Origin: Martinezella dioscoreae
GTDB lineage: Bacteria; Pseudomonadota; Alphaproteobacteria; Rhizobiales; Rhizobiaceae
DNA length: 64,000 bases
Direction: 5' to 3'
Assembly (NCBI RefSeq): GCF_009176305.1
Contig: NZ_BLAJ01000003.1
Coordinates: forward strand, 930,001 to 994,000
The notes under the pieces are model-generated. The model did not search any database and was not told the DNA's origin. It worked only from the letters and a program-made list of their open reading frames with translations. A program made the translations under genes and the position numbers. The stretch's first letter is position 1, and every line of letters begins with the position of its first letter. Positions 1 to 8,685 of the stretch are shown piece after piece.

Positions 1-200
1 ACTGCGGCCCCGACGATCATGCCGAGGATCAGCGCCACAAACAGCAAAACGAACAGGGGCGCATTCAAGGAAAGCACCTGATCCTCCGGCCGGAAGGGAT
101 TGAGGGCCAATGTCACGGATTGCCTGTTGGCGACGCAGAATATGATGAGGATGATGCCGAGCGGCAGCAATATCAGCAGATTGACGATCTTCTTGGCCAT
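1..200 (-). CDS. lapA: LapA-domain (DUF1049) membrane protein, C-terminus cut off by window edge
   Basis: The reverse strand opens with ATG at 200 and reads MAKKIVNLLILLPLGI, a hydrophobic first segment, then the conserved stretch VANRQSVTLALNPF and a second hydrophobic segment. Two membrane helices with an asparagine-rich turn between them are the signature of LapA/YciS proteins, which in enterobacteria take part in controlling LPS synthesis. It lies downstream of ihfB in the same direction, as is usual in rhizobia. The frame is still open at base 1, so the C-terminus is missing. Confidence 0.8.
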   Translation of the reverse strand, partial: MAKKIVNLLILLPLGIILIIFCVANRQSVTLALNPFRPEDQVLSLNAPLFVLLFVALILGMIVGAA

Positions 201-367
201 TGCGCAGCTCCTTTGTCCGCGGCCATGGATGTCCCGCACCCAAGCCGCCTTCAGCCGCAGAATAGAAAAGAGGCGGCTGAATTCAAGTGCCACCGCGTCG
301 CGGCACAATCATGTCCGACAACTATTTCCGTCGGCGCATTTGGGGAAACTCGGCCGGAATGGCCCGA

Positions 368-676
368 TCAGTTGTCGTCTTCCTCGTCGTCGCCGGCGCC
401 CGGATTCAGGCGCTCGCGCAATTCCTTGCCGGTCTTGAAGAAGGGAACCCATTTTTCTTCGACGAAGACCGTATCGCCGGTGCGCGGGTTGCGACCGGAG
501 CGTGAAGGCCGGTTTTTGACGGAAAAAGCACCGAAGCCGCGAAGCTCAACCCGGTTTCCCGCTGCGAGCGCATCGGTGATCTCATCCAAGACAGCATTGA
601 CGATATTTTCGACGTCGCGGTGATAGAGATGCGGGTTGCGGGCGGCAACAATCTGCACCAGTTCCGACTTGATCAC
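368..676 (-). CDS. ihfB: Integration host factor subunit beta
   Basis: The 102-residue product is a complete HU/IHF-family protein. It begins [17 protein letters not shown] and carries the DNA-wrapping arm with the family signature [18 protein letters not shown], in which the intercalating proline sits. IHF binds and sharply bends DNA as an alpha/beta heterodimer and assists recombination, replication and sigma-54 promoters. The start is GTG at 676, preceded by AAGGGGAT on the reverse strand. The tail ends in an acidic run (GDDEEDDN), common in rhizobial IHF-beta. It sits 26 bp downstream of sppA in the same direction and is probably co-transcribed. Confidence 0.95.
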   Translation of the reverse strand: MIKSELVQIVAARNPHLYHRDVENIVNAVLDEITDALAAGNRVELRGFGAFSVKNRPSRSGRNPRTGDTVFVEEKWVPFFKTGKELRERLNPGAGDDEEDDN

Positions 677-702
677 AGCTATCCCCTTAAATCATTGATT
701 TA

Positions 703-1659
703 TCAATTGGCTGCACCCTGCCAAACAGAAAGCAGGCCGTCAAGAAACAACTTATCGGTCATGATTTTCTGGAGACTCTCTCCTTTAATAAAATCATCAT
801 AACCGAGACGATTTAGCAACCAGGAAGCGGCACCTGGCCAAAAGAAGGACGAAGTTTTGTCTTCCGGCTTCCAATCGACGATCGGCAGATCCTTCTTGAC
901 CTTGCGCGTTTCGAGATAGGCGAGGATTTCGTCCTCGCCGCCGAGTGTGTCGATCAGCTTGTTCTGAAGCGCCTGGCGGCCGGTGAAGATGCTGCCGTCG
1001 GCAAGCTTCAGCACTTCGTCGCGCGACAGCTTGCGGCGATCCGCCACAAGATCGACGAACCAGCCATAGCTATCCATGACCATGTTGCGGATCATGTTCT
1101 TGGCGTCTTCGCTGGCAGGATGGAAGGGCGACGGTTCGGCCTTTAGCGGAGCCGACTTGATCTCATCGAGCGAAACGCCGACCTTGTCGAGCAGGTCCTT
1201 GACCTGCGGATACTGGAAGATGACGCCGATCGACCCGGTGATGGAGGTATCGCCCGCAACGATATCATCGCCGGCTGTCGCTATCATGTAGCCGGCAGAA
1301 GCTGCGACGGTGCGGATGTCCGATACGACCGGCTTCTTGGCGGCGACGGCGCGGATCGCCTTGAAGATGCGTTCGCCGCCATAGGTCGTTCCGCCGGTCG
1401 AAGAGATCGACACGATCAGCGCCTTGACCTGATCATTGTCGCGGATCTTCTTCAGCCGCTCCAGCAGCTCCGGATCATCCTGAATGAGCCCGGAAATCTT
1501 GACGCGGGCGATTTGCGGGCCTCGCGCATCCGGCAGGTCGGCCGAAACAAAGCGATAAAGCGCAAAACCCAATGCCACAAGGAGCAAAACGGCAACAATG
1601 CGCCAGAAACCAACCTTGCGGCGCAATTGTCGCCGATCCGCGATTGCAGAACTGTCCAT
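703..1659 (-). CDS. sppA: Signal peptide peptidase SppA, 36K type (S49 family)
   Basis: The 318-residue protein has one N-terminal membrane helix (about residues 18-40) followed by a single S49 serine protease domain. The nucleophile lies in TVAASAGYMIA and the general-base lysine is in the later IKSAPLKAEPS segment, the Ser/Lys dyad of short SppA enzymes. It degrades cleaved signal peptides in the inner membrane and faces the periplasm. ATG at 1659 is preferred over GTG at 1662 because AAGG lies at a normal distance upstream. ihfB follows. In several rhizobia rpsA is the upstream neighbour, but here the next gene is divergent lptC. Confidence 0.9.
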   Translation of the reverse strand: MDSSAIADRRQLRRKVGFWRIVAVLLLVALGFALYRFVSADLPDARGPQIARVKISGLIQDDPELLERLKKIRDNDQVKALIVSISSTGGTTYGGERIFKAIRAVAAKKPVVSDIRTVAASAGYMIATAGDDIVAGDTSITGSIGVIFQYPQVKDLLDKVGVSLDEIKSAPLKAEPSPFHPASEDAKNMIRNMVMDSYGWFVDLVADRRKLSRDEVLKLADGSIFTGRQALQNKLIDTLGGEDEILAYLETRKVKKDLPIVDWKPEDKTSSFFWPGAASWLLNRLGYDDFIKGESLQKIMTDKLFLDGLLSVWQGAAN

Positions 1660-1983
1660 CACGCCTTATTTCTCCCTGCAACAAATTGAAAGCGCCACAA
1701 ACCGGATGTATGACACCTTGAAACGGGCACAATCCTTAGAGAAAAGCGTTTCCCGTTTTCGATGTCGTCGACGGACGCCGCTCTGCTGGTTCATGAGATA
1801 GGACATCGCCCGACCTGATGAAACCGGCTTATGGTATATTTTTCTGCTAAAATTCGCCCACAGCAGGAAAAAATCCATATTGGCAAGCCAGTGCAATAAT
1901 GCGAAACGATCCGATAGGCTTTTTGGCACAGCCTCGCATAGCGTGAATGCGGTTCTCCGGATCATAAAAGACGGACCTGTTGC
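1660..1983. other. Intergenic region between divergent sppA and lptC
   Basis: This 324-bp stretch separates two divergent operons and must hold both promoters. An open frame on the reverse strand (1666-2064) has no recognisable domain and overlaps lptC, so I do not accept it. An AT-rich patch around 1832-1860 could hold a promoter, but no clear -35/-10 pair was found. The junction joins two neighbourhoods that I recall as separate in other rhizobia. Confidence 0.4.
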
Positions 1984-2670
1984 ATGCTCAATACGATCGA
2001 GCCCCCCGGCGAGGCAATACGCTCGGTGCCGGAACGGAACGCGTATAAAGACGCGATTTTCCATTCTAACCGCGTAAAGCGGCTCAGGGTGCTGCTGCCG
2101 CTTGCCGCCATCATCATCTCGCTCCTTTTTATTGCCGTCTCCGTCATCCGCGCCTATCTGCCGGCAAACATCCAGATCGAGGGCGCCAAGATCGAGGATG
2201 GCAAGGTCGTCATGGAACGCCCCGCCATTGCCGGGCGCAACAAGGACGGTATCAACTACTCGCTGCTTGCCGAAAAAGCGCTTCAGGATATCAAGAATCC
2301 CAACATGATCACGCTCAAGACCATCAAGGCATCAATGCCGGTCAATACCGACGTGATCGCCCACGTTACGGCCGCGAGCGCGGATTTCGACCGCCAGGCC
2401 GATACACTGAAGCTGACCGAGCCCTTTACCATCCTGATGGACAACGGGCTGCACGCCGAATTCAAGACCGCCTTCCTGGATGTGAAGAAGGGGGACCTTT
2501 CCAGCCAGGACGAGGTTGCTATTACCCGCGGTGGTATGTCGGTTGTTGCGCGTTCGCTCAAGATGACGGATAAGGGGAGCGTAATCGAATTCGACGGGCA
2601 GGTTCGGATGAACATCGAACCTGCCGCTCTCCATAATTCAGATAGCCAACAGAAGCCGGGCGGTTCATGA
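1984..2670 (+). CDS. lptC: LPS export ABC transporter periplasmic protein LptC
   Basis: The 228-residue protein has a short cytoplasmic N-terminus, one membrane helix (about residues 35-57, LLPLAAIIISLLFIAVSVI) and a periplasmic beta-jellyroll domain of the LptC/YrbK type. LptC receives LPS from the LptB2FG transporter and passes it to LptA. The stop overlaps the lptA start by four bases (ATGA), which suggests translational coupling. The family varies strongly in sequence; the assignment rests on topology together with the lptA-lptB context. Confidence 0.85.
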   Translation: MLNTIEPPGEAIRSVPERNAYKDAIFHSNRVKRLRVLLPLAAIIISLLFIAVSVIRAYLPANIQIEGAKIEDGKVVMERPAIAGRNKDGINYSLLAEKALQDIKNPNMITLKTIKASMPVNTDVIAHVTAASADFDRQADTLKLTEPFTILMDNGLHAEFKTAFLDVKKGDLSSQDEVAITRGGMSVVARSLKMTDKGSVIEFDGQVRMNIEPAALHNSDSQQKPGGS

Positions 2671-3320
2671 TAAAGTATTGGCCTAATTCAATTTTCAATT
2701 TCGGCTTGCGCAAGGCCGGCCTTCTCTGTGCTTTTGGCGCAGCCGCTTTCTTTGCGGCCGCAAACGCCGGCGCGCAGTCGACGACCAGCTCGATGCCGGG
2801 TCTTGCCCTCTCCAAGGATCAACCGATCCAGATCGAAAGCGACAAGCTCGAGATCCATGACCAGGAGAGCCAGGCGGTCTTCACCGGCAATGTCAAGGTG
2901 GTCCAGGGCACCACGACCATGCAGGCCGGCAAGATGACGGTCTTCTACAAGAAGAAGCAGGCAGGAGATGCCAAGCAGCCTGACAATCCCGTCGCCAAGG
3001 CTGCCAAGGAGCAGAACCAGTCGCTCGTGTCGGGCGATGCCAACATCGACCACATTCTGGTCACCGACAAGGTCTACCTCGTTTCCGGAACGCAGACGGC
3101 GACGGCGGAGGACGGCTCCTTCGACATGGCCAACCAGCTTGCGATCCTCAAAGGCAAGAAGGTGGTTCTGACCGACGGACCGAATGTTTTCACAGGCTGC
3201 CAGCTCACCGTGCATATGGCGACGGGTGAAGCACAGCTGGATTCCTGTGGCGGTCGCGTCCAGATTCAGCTCGATCCGAAGTCGCAGCAAGTGCAGCAAC
3301 AACAACAAAAGAAAAACTGA
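2667..3320 (+). CDS. lptA: LPS transport protein LptA (OstA-like)
   Basis: The 217-residue periplasmic protein has a signal peptide with a hydrophobic core at about residues 17-32 and a likely cleavage site after AANAGA, followed by an OstA/LptA beta-jellyroll. The segments DQPIQIESDKLEIHDQ and VFTGNVKVVQGTTTMQAGKM are typical of the family. It forms the bridge that carries LPS across the periplasm. The tail is a polar Gln/Lys-rich run (QQVQQQQQKKN). It is coupled to lptC by a four-base overlap, and lptB follows directly. Confidence 0.9.
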   Translation: MIKYWPNSIFNFGLRKAGLLCAFGAAAFFAAANAGAQSTTSSMPGLALSKDQPIQIESDKLEIHDQESQAVFTGNVKVVQGTTTMQAGKMTVFYKKKQAGDAKQPDNPVAKAAKEQNQSLVSGDANIDHILVTDKVYLVSGTQTATAEDGSFDMANQLAILKGKKVVLTDGPNVFTGCQLTVHMATGEAQLDSCGGRVQIQLDPKSQQVQQQQQKKN

Positions 3321-3333
3321 TACCGGCCCCCTC

Positions 3334-4146
3334 GTGACGACATCGACCACTTCCACCTTGCCCGGCGTGCCCGGGCCGTCTTCTGCGGCATCGAGCGCAC
3401 CGGCCGCGGACAAGGCGCGCTATAAGGGCACGCTGATCGCCCGTGGCCTCACCAAGACCTACCGGACGCGACGTGTCGTCAACGGTGTTTCGCTGGTGGT
3501 GCGCCGCGGCGAGGCAGTCGGACTGCTGGGGCCGAACGGCGCCGGCAAGACGACGTGCTTCTACATGATCACCGGACTGGTGCCGGTCGATGAAGGCACG
3601 ATCGAGATCGACGGCAACAATGTTACCTCGATGCCGATGTATCGCCGGGCGCGGCTCGGTGTCGGCTACCTGCCGCAGGAAGCCTCGATCTTCCGTGGAC
3701 TGACCGTGGAAGAAAACATCCGCGCCGTGCTCGAAGTCCACGAAAGGGACAAGACGAAGCGGGAACGCAAGATCGACGAATTGCTGGAGGAATTCCACAT
3801 TCGCAATCTGCGCAGCGTGCCGGCGATCGCGCTTTCAGGCGGCGAGCGGCGGCGCCTGGAAATCGCCCGCGCGCTGGCCACCGATCCGACCTTCATGCTG
3901 CTCGACGAACCTTTTGCCGGCGTCGACCCGATCTCGGTCGCCGACATTCAGAACCTCGTGCATCACCTGACGGCGCGCGGCATCGGCGTGTTGATCACGG
4001 ACCACAATGTGCGCGAGACGCTCGGCCTGATCGACCGCGCCTATATCATCCATGCGGGTGAAGTCCTGACCCATGGCAGGGCGAACGACATCGTCAGCAA
4101 TCCTGAAGTACGCAAGCTGTATCTGGGTGACAATTTCAGCCTCTGA
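3334..4146 (+). CDS. lptB: LPS export ABC transporter ATP-binding protein LptB
   Basis: This is an ABC ATPase with Walker A (GPNGAGKTT), the signature LSGGERRRLEIARA, Walker B (FMLLDEPFAGVDP) and the switch histidine in TDHNVRETL, all close to canonical LptB. It powers LPS extraction by LptFG at the inner membrane. The start is uncertain. GTG at 3334 gives 270 residues with a 30-residue low-complexity Ser/Thr/Ala leader. TTG at 3358 is possible, and the frame also runs back into lptA without any conserved sequence. The stop codon lies in the loop of a perfect hairpin. Confidence 0.88.
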   Translation: MTTSTTSTLPGVPGPSSAASSAPAADKARYKGTLIARGLTKTYRTRRVVNGVSLVVRRGEAVGLLGPNGAGKTTCFYMITGLVPVDEGTIEIDGNNVTSMPMYRRARLGVGYLPQEASIFRGLTVEENIRAVLEVHERDKTKRERKIDELLEEFHIRNLRSVPAIALSGGERRRLEIARALATDPTFMLLDEPFAGVDPISVADIQNLVHHLTARGIGVLITDHNVRETLGLIDRAYIIHAGEVLTHGRANDIVSNPEVRKLYLGDNFSL

Positions 4147-4158
4147 TAGGCTGAAATT
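4132..4158 (+). other. Perfect hairpin spanning the lptB stop codon
   Basis: Two 11-base arms (AATTTCAGCCT and AGGCTGAAATT) are exact reverse complements around a 5-base loop, and the lptB TGA (4144-4146) lies across the loop and arm edge. No T-run follows, so it is not a classical terminator. It may stabilise the lpt mRNA end or attenuate read-through into rpoN, which starts 196 bp after the lptB stop. Confidence 0.55.
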
Positions 4159-4341
4159 CCGTCCTCCCATCCGCCAATATTAGCGAATGCTGCCGCGCGC
4201 CGGAAATTTACTTCGGCTTCACAGTTCCGCTTGACCAAATCCAATAAAAAAGCAATTTTTGGGCCAGTTGGAATTTCGCGAGAATTTTAGTGAAAAGAGG
4301 CGCGGATTCCCGAGGAGTTCAAGGGGAGTCCCGCGTCCGCC

Positions 4342-5901
4342 ATGGCACTATCGGCCAATCTTTTCCTGCGCCAAAGCCAGAGCCTGGTGATGACACCGCA
4401 ACTGATGCAATCCATCCAGTTGCTGCAGATGACGCATTTCGAGCTCACGCAGTTCATCGCACAGGAAGTCGAAAAGAATCCGCTGCTGGAATTTGCGTCA
4501 AATGACGAGGATATAGGCAGCGGCGGCGATCGCGAGGCCAGGGACGAACGCTTCGAGACCATGGAAGAAGCCCATGGCGAGGATGGCTCCGAACGCAATG
4601 CCGGCGATCTTGCGAGCGACTGGTACGAGAGCGACAATACCGGCAACGCCAACCGGCTGAGCGACGAGCTCGACACCAATTTCAGCGACGTCTTTCCCGA
4701 TGACGGCAACCCGCAGCGCGCCGATGCGCCGGAGCTGCTCAGCCAGTGGAAGTCCATGCCCGGCGGCGATGCCGGTGAAGGCTACGACCTGGACGATTTC
4801 GTCGCGGGCCAGGTGTCGCTGCGCGATCATCTCAACGAACAGATTCCCTTCTCTCTTCCCGCCATGGGCGACCGGCTGATCGCCCAGCATCTCGTCGACC
4901 AGCTCGACGACTGTGGCTATCTGCGCGGCGAACTCGGTGAGACGGCCGAACGCCTCGGTGCAACGCCTGCCGACGTCGAGCGCGTACTGGAGGCCCTACA
5001 GCAACTCGATCCGCCCGGCGTGTTTGCCCGCTCCCTCAGCGAATGCCTGGCAATCCAGCTCCGGCAGAAGGATCGCTTCGATCCCGCCATGGAGCGGTTG
5101 ATCGAGAATCTCGAGCTGCTTGCCCGGCGCGATTTCGCCACGCTGAAGCGGCTCTGCGGCGTCGATGAGGAAGACCTGCTCGACATGATGGCGGAAATCC
5201 GCCAGCTCAACCCGAAGCCCGGCAGCGGTTTCGAAACAGACATATCGGAGGCGATCATGCCCGATATCGTCGTGCGTCCCTCTGCGGACGGTAGCTGGCT
5301 GGTAGAACTCAATCCCGATGCGCTGCCGCGGGTATTGGTGAGCCAGTCCTATTTCGCCTCCGTCTCCAAGACCAGCCAGGACCATGCCTTTCTTTCGGAA
5401 TGCCTGCAGAATGCCAACTGGTTGACCCGCAGCCTGGACCAGCGCGCCAAGACGATCATGAAGGTGGCAAGCGAGATCGTGCGGCAACAGGACGCGTTCC
5501 TGCTGCATGGCGTCGACCATCTGCGGCCGCTCAACCTGAAAACCGTAGCGGATGCTATCAAGATGCATGAATCGACGGTCAGCCGCGTGACCTCGAACAA
5601 GTACATGCTGACGCCACGCGGGCTGTTCGAGCTCAAATATTTCTTCACGGTTTCGATCGGCGCCGTCGAGGGCGGAGACAGCCATTCTGCAGAGGCCGTG
5701 CGCCACAAGATCCGTCTGCTGATCTCGAACGAGAGCCCGGATGCGGTCCTCTCCGACGACGATATCGTCGATACGCTGAAGAAGGGCGGGATAGAGCTTG
5801 CTCGCCGCACGGTTGCAAAGTACCGCGAAGCCATGAACATCCCCTCCTCCGTGCAACGGCGCCGAGAGAAGCGGGCTCTAGCCAAAGTTTCTGGTTTCTG
5901 A
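4342..5901 (+). CDS. rpoN: RNA polymerase sigma-54 factor
   Basis: The 519-residue protein has all sigma-54 parts: a Gln/Leu-rich region I (residues 1-50, SQSLVMTPQLMQSIQLLQM), an acidic linker, the core-binding domain, a helix-turn-helix (TVADAIKMHESTVSRVTSN) and the RpoN box ARRTVAKYRE near residues 487-496. It directs activator-dependent transcription of nitrogen, dicarboxylate and related genes. ATG at 4342 follows AAGGGGAG. The 195-bp gap after lptB could hold its own promoter. The order with hpf and ptsN downstream is widely conserved in proteobacteria. Confidence 0.97.
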   Translation: MALSANLFLRQSQSLVMTPQLMQSIQLLQMTHFELTQFIAQEVEKNPLLEFASNDEDIGSGGDREARDERFETMEEAHGEDGSERNAGDLASDWYESDNTGNANRLSDELDTNFSDVFPDDGNPQRADAPELLSQWKSMPGGDAGEGYDLDDFVAGQVSLRDHLNEQIPFSLPAMGDRLIAQHLVDQLDDCGYLRGELGETAERLGATPADVERVLEALQQLDPPGVFARSLSECLAIQLRQKDRFDPAMERLIENLELLARRDFATLKRLCGVDEEDLLDMMAEIRQLNPKPGSGFETDISEAIMPDIVVRPSADGSWLVELNPDALPRVLVSQSYFASVSKTSQDHAFLSECLQNANWLTRSLDQRAKTIMKVASEIVRQQDAFLLHGVDHLRPLNLKTVADAIKMHESTVSRVTSNKYMLTPRGLFELKYFFTVSIGAVEGGDSHSAEAVRHKIRLLISNESPDAVLSDDDIVDTLKKGGIELARRTVAKYREAMNIPSSVQRRREKRALAKVSGF

Positions 5902-6151
5902 CGGCCGGCAACCTTCAACCACCGGATGTCAAACTCCTAACGGTCCGTTAAGATGCAGTTGACTTTCGTATGAGGCAGGGCTAGAAGCCCGCCGCAATCG
6001 CTGCAGGACAGCACGACCATGAAACTTATCCCCACCATCCAAAAGGCGGTCGATATACGCAATTTGCCTTTGACTGCGTGAAGTGCTTGGATGAGCTTGA
6101 GGCTTGGCGTAAACTGATACGCGCAATAACCACTACAAGAAGGGAAACTCC

Positions 6152-6727
6152 ATGAGTGTGCGTGTCTCCGGTAAACATATGGAAATTGGCGACTCCTTCC
6201 GTCAGCGGATCGAGGACCAGATCGGTATGGCCGTGACCAAATACTTCGACGGGGGGTATTCGGGTCAGGTAACTGTGCAGAAGTCCAGTTCGCGTTTTGC
6301 GGCCGATTGCAAGCTTCACCTCGATAGCGGTGTCGTATTGCATGCTGCCGGCGAAGCCATGGACCCGCAGCTTGCTTTCGACGCTGCGTCCGAGCGTATC
6401 GAAAAGCGCCTGCGTCGTTACAAGCGCAAACTCAAGGACCATCAAGCAGGCAATCACGTGAACGGTCAGGCGGAAGTCGCCTACACCGTCATGGACGGCG
6501 TTCCCGATGACGACGAGGAGATCCCTGCCGACTTCGCGCCGGCAATCGTCGCAGAGAGCACGAAACAACTGAAAACCATGTCGGTGGCGACCGCCGTGAT
6601 GGCGCTCGACATGACCGACGAGCCGCTGCTGCTCTTCCGCAGCCCCGGCAACGAACACTTGAACATCGTCTATCGCCGTCAGGACGGCAACATTGGCTGG
6701 ATCGACGCAGCCAATATCAAAGGCTGA
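6152..6727 (+). CDS. hpf: Ribosome hibernation-promoting factor, long form
   Basis: The 191-residue protein has an N-terminal S30AE domain (about residues 1-100, starting MSVRVSGKHMEIGDSFRQRI) and a C-terminal dimerisation domain (DEPLLLFRSPGNEHLNIVYRR). This makes it a long HPF, the kind that pairs 70S ribosomes into inactive 100S dimers in stationary phase. It lies between rpoN and ptsN, the conserved rpoN-cluster order. AAGGGAAAC precedes the ATG. Confidence 0.93.
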   Translation: MSVRVSGKHMEIGDSFRQRIEDQIGMAVTKYFDGGYSGQVTVQKSSSRFAADCKLHLDSGVVLHAAGEAMDPQLAFDAASERIEKRLRRYKRKLKDHQAGNHVNGQAEVAYTVMDGVPDDDEEIPADFAPAIVAESTKQLKTMSVATAVMALDMTDEPLLLFRSPGNEHLNIVYRRQDGNIGWIDAANIKG

Positions 6728-6738
6728 GAATAGAAGAT

Positions 6739-6776
6739 AAGCGGCGGCTGCGCATCATCGCAGCTGGCCGCCGCTT
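6739..6776 (+). other. GC-rich hairpin between hpf and ptsN
   Basis: Arms AAGCGGCGGC and GCCGCCGCTT pair perfectly, with a further TGCG/CGCA pairing inside. A four-base bulge sits on one side. It begins 12 bases after the hpf stop. No T-run follows, so it looks more like an mRNA-stability or processing element than a terminator. Confidence 0.5.
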
Positions 6777-6815
6777 GCCCGTCATCGGTTCTCGGCGACA
6801 CGAAGGATAAAGAGA

Positions 6816-7280
6816 ATGGCATTGGCAGATTTGCTACAGCAAGATGCGATCATCCCCGCCTTGAAGGCAAATTCCAAAAAACAACTGCTTCAGGAGCTGG
6901 CCGCCAAAGCCTCCAAGCTCACCGGACTGCCCGAGCGCGAAATCTTCGACGTCGTGCTGCAGCGCGAGCGCCTCGGCTCCACCGGCGTCGGCAACGGTAT
7001 CGCCATTCCCCACGGCAAGCTTGCCAGCATCAAGTCCATCGCCGGCATTTTCGCGCGCCTTGAAGCGCCCGTCGATTTCGAGGCGCTGGACGACCAGCCT
7101 GTCGATCTCGTCTTCCTGCTGCTCGCACCTGAAGGTGCCGGCGCGGACCACCTGAAGGCGCTCTCGCGCATCGCCCGCGTTCTGCGGGACCAGGATCTCG
7201 TCGCGAAGCTCCGCGCCACCGATTCCGCCACCGCCATCTACGCCTTCCTCAACGAAGAGCAGGCATCCAACGCCGCCTAA
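6816..7280 (+). CDS. ptsN: PTS IIA-like nitrogen-regulatory protein (EIIA-Ntr)
   Basis: The 154-residue protein is one PTS EIIA type-2 domain. The phosphorylated histidine is His66 in GNGIAIPHGKLA. It ends the nitrogen PTS relay (EI-Ntr, NPr, EIIA-Ntr) and regulates potassium uptake, sigma-54 functions and carbon/nitrogen balance by protein contact rather than sugar transport. It is the last gene of the rpoN cluster and is followed by a bidirectional terminator. Confidence 0.95.
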   Translation: MALADLLQQDAIIPALKANSKKQLLQELAAKASKLTGLPEREIFDVVLQRERLGSTGVGNGIAIPHGKLASIKSIAGIFARLEAPVDFEALDDQPVDLVFLLLAPEGAGADHLKALSRIARVLRDQDLVAKLRATDSATAIYAFLNEEQASNAA

Positions 7281-7313
7281 CCGCTTGGATTACACTGGAC
7301 CAAGGCAAAAATA

Positions 7314-7344
7314 AGAGCCGGATGATCCGAGATCGTCCGGCTCT
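7314..7344. terminator. Bidirectional rho-independent terminator between ptsN and grpE
   Basis: A 12-bp stem (7314-7325 with 7333-7344, one G-U pair) encloses a 7-base loop. On the plus strand it is followed by CTTCTTTTATT, and on the minus strand by TTATTTTTG. It therefore suits both the ptsN transcript and the convergent grpE transcript. Confidence 0.8.
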
Positions 7345-7372
7345 CTTCTTTTATTGGCGTTGCCAAAAAAGA

Positions 7373-8014
7373 TCAGGCGTCTTTCTCGTCCAGCGGGCTG
7401 TTGGCGCCCTGCTCGGCATTTTCGACGATCTTCGGGCCACCCTTGGCGACGCCGACCATGGCCGGGCGCAGAACGCGGTCGCCGATGACGAAACCGGCCT
7501 GCACCACCTGGACGACAGTGTTGTTCGGCACTTCCGGGTTCGGCACTTCGAACATGGCCTGATGGAAATTGGGATCGAACTTCTGCCCGATCGGCTCGAG
7601 CTGACGCACACCGTGACGCTCAAGGGCCGAGAGCATTGAACGCTCGGTCATCTCGACACCTTCGATCAGCGTCTTCAGGCCGGCATCGGCGCCATCACGG
7701 GCGTCGGCCGGAATGGCATCCAGCGTGCGGCGCAGGTTGTCGGCCACCGAGAGCATGTCGCGGGCAAAGCTTGCCACGGAATAGGACTTTGCATCCTTCA
7801 CGTCGCGCTCGGTGCGGCGACGGAGGTTGTCCATCTCGGCAGCAAGGCGAAGGTAGCGATCACGCAGTTCGCCGTTCTCGGCCTTCAGCAGCTCAACCGG
7901 ATCTGGCTGAGACGGCTCGGCTGCATCAACGGTTTCCGCTGCATCCTGCGCGAAATCCGCTGACGTGTCAGCCGCCGTGGCGTCAGGTCCGGTTTTTGTT
8001 GTTTCGTCGGTCAT
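7373..8014 (-). CDS. grpE: Nucleotide exchange factor GrpE
   Basis: The 213-residue protein has an acidic, disordered N-terminus, a long helical region ([23 protein letters not shown]) that forms the GrpE dimer coiled coil, and the C-terminal beta domain with the family stretch [18 protein letters not shown]. It releases ADP from DnaK in the heat-shock chaperone cycle. hrcA lies nearby on the same strand, beyond an unrelated gene on the opposite strand. Confidence 0.96.
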   Translation of the reverse strand: MTDETTKTGPDATAADTSADFAQDAAETVDAAEPSQPDPVELLKAENGELRDRYLRLAAEMDNLRRRTERDVKDAKSYSVASFARDMLSVADNLRRTLDAIPADARDGADAGLKTLIEGVEMTERSMLSALERHGVRQLEPIGQKFDPNFHQAMFEVPNPEVPNNTVVQVVQAGFVIGDRVLRPAMVGVAKGGPKIVENAEQGANSPLDEKDA

Positions 8015-8050
8015 GACGGTCTCCGAATTGCTTGGTCTTTGGATGTGCCC

Positions 8051-8080
8051 GATATCGAGGTTTGGCCGGAAAAAATCAAG
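8051..8080 (-). promoter_or_regulatory. Possible heat-shock (RpoH-type) promoter of grpE
   Basis: On the reverse strand CTTGAT (8075-8080) is followed after a suitable gap by CTCGATAT near 8052-8059. This resembles the rhizobial RpoH pattern of CTTG and a -10 ending in ATAT, located 40-65 bp upstream of the grpE ATG. The match is partial. Confidence 0.3.
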
Positions 8081-8228
8081 GCTTTGTCGAGAAGAACAGC
8101 CAAATCCTGGCTTTGCGGCGGCGGCAATACGGCTCGCCCTCCCGGACGCTGTTCAAGACGTCGACTGTTCGGCCCTCCTTCCTGGTGGTATGCTGAACTG
8201 CATCTCAGCACAGCGTGAGGTGACATCA

Positions 8229-8663
8229 ATGTCTAACGGCAAATCCCTTTCAGGCAAGTGTTTCTGTGGCGCGGTGGAAATCGCAGTCGATGGCGAGCCA
8301 ATGGCGATGGGTTACTGTCATTGCGACTCCTGTCGGGAATGGTCGGCAGGGCCGGTCAATGCCTTCTCGCTCTGGCCGCCGGAAGCCGTTCACATCACCA
8401 AGGGCGCGGACAAAATCGGCAGTTATCAGAAAACCGAAAAGAGCGTGCGCAAGTGGTGCACGCTCTGCGGCGGCCATCTTTTGACCGAGCATCCGCCGTG
8501 GGGCGTCACGGACGTCTATGCAGCGGTCCTTCCCGACCTCGATTTTCAGCCTGGCATGCATGTCAACTACGAGACGACAGTGCTGCATCTGAGAGACGGG
8601 CTGCCAAAGCAGAAGGACTTTCCAGCCGAGATGGGCGGATCTGGAACTTTGCTTCCCGATTGA
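8229..8663 (+). CDS. GFA-family (Mss4-fold) zinc protein
   Basis: The 144-residue protein is a single GFA/Mss4-like domain. It has the Cys ligands of this fold: CFCG near the N-terminus, CHCDSC, and CTLCGG. The family is named after glutathione-dependent formaldehyde-activating enzyme, but most members have no tested function. ATG at 8229 has GAGG upstream. The gene sits alone on the plus strand between grpE and hrcA. Confidence 0.8.
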   Translation: MSNGKSLSGKCFCGAVEIAVDGEPMAMGYCHCDSCREWSAGPVNAFSLWPPEAVHITKGADKIGSYQKTEKSVRKWCTLCGGHLLTEHPPWGVTDVYAAVLPDLDFQPGMHVNYETTVLHLRDGLPKQKDFPAEMGGSGTLLPD

Positions 8664-8685
8664 CCGCAGCAGCTAAATCCGCTCC

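Noticed and set aside
1666-2064. 132-codon open frame on the minus strand between sppA and lptC
   Set aside because: It overlaps the lptC start, lacks a conserved sequence and has a biased Cys/Arg composition typical of non-coding frames.
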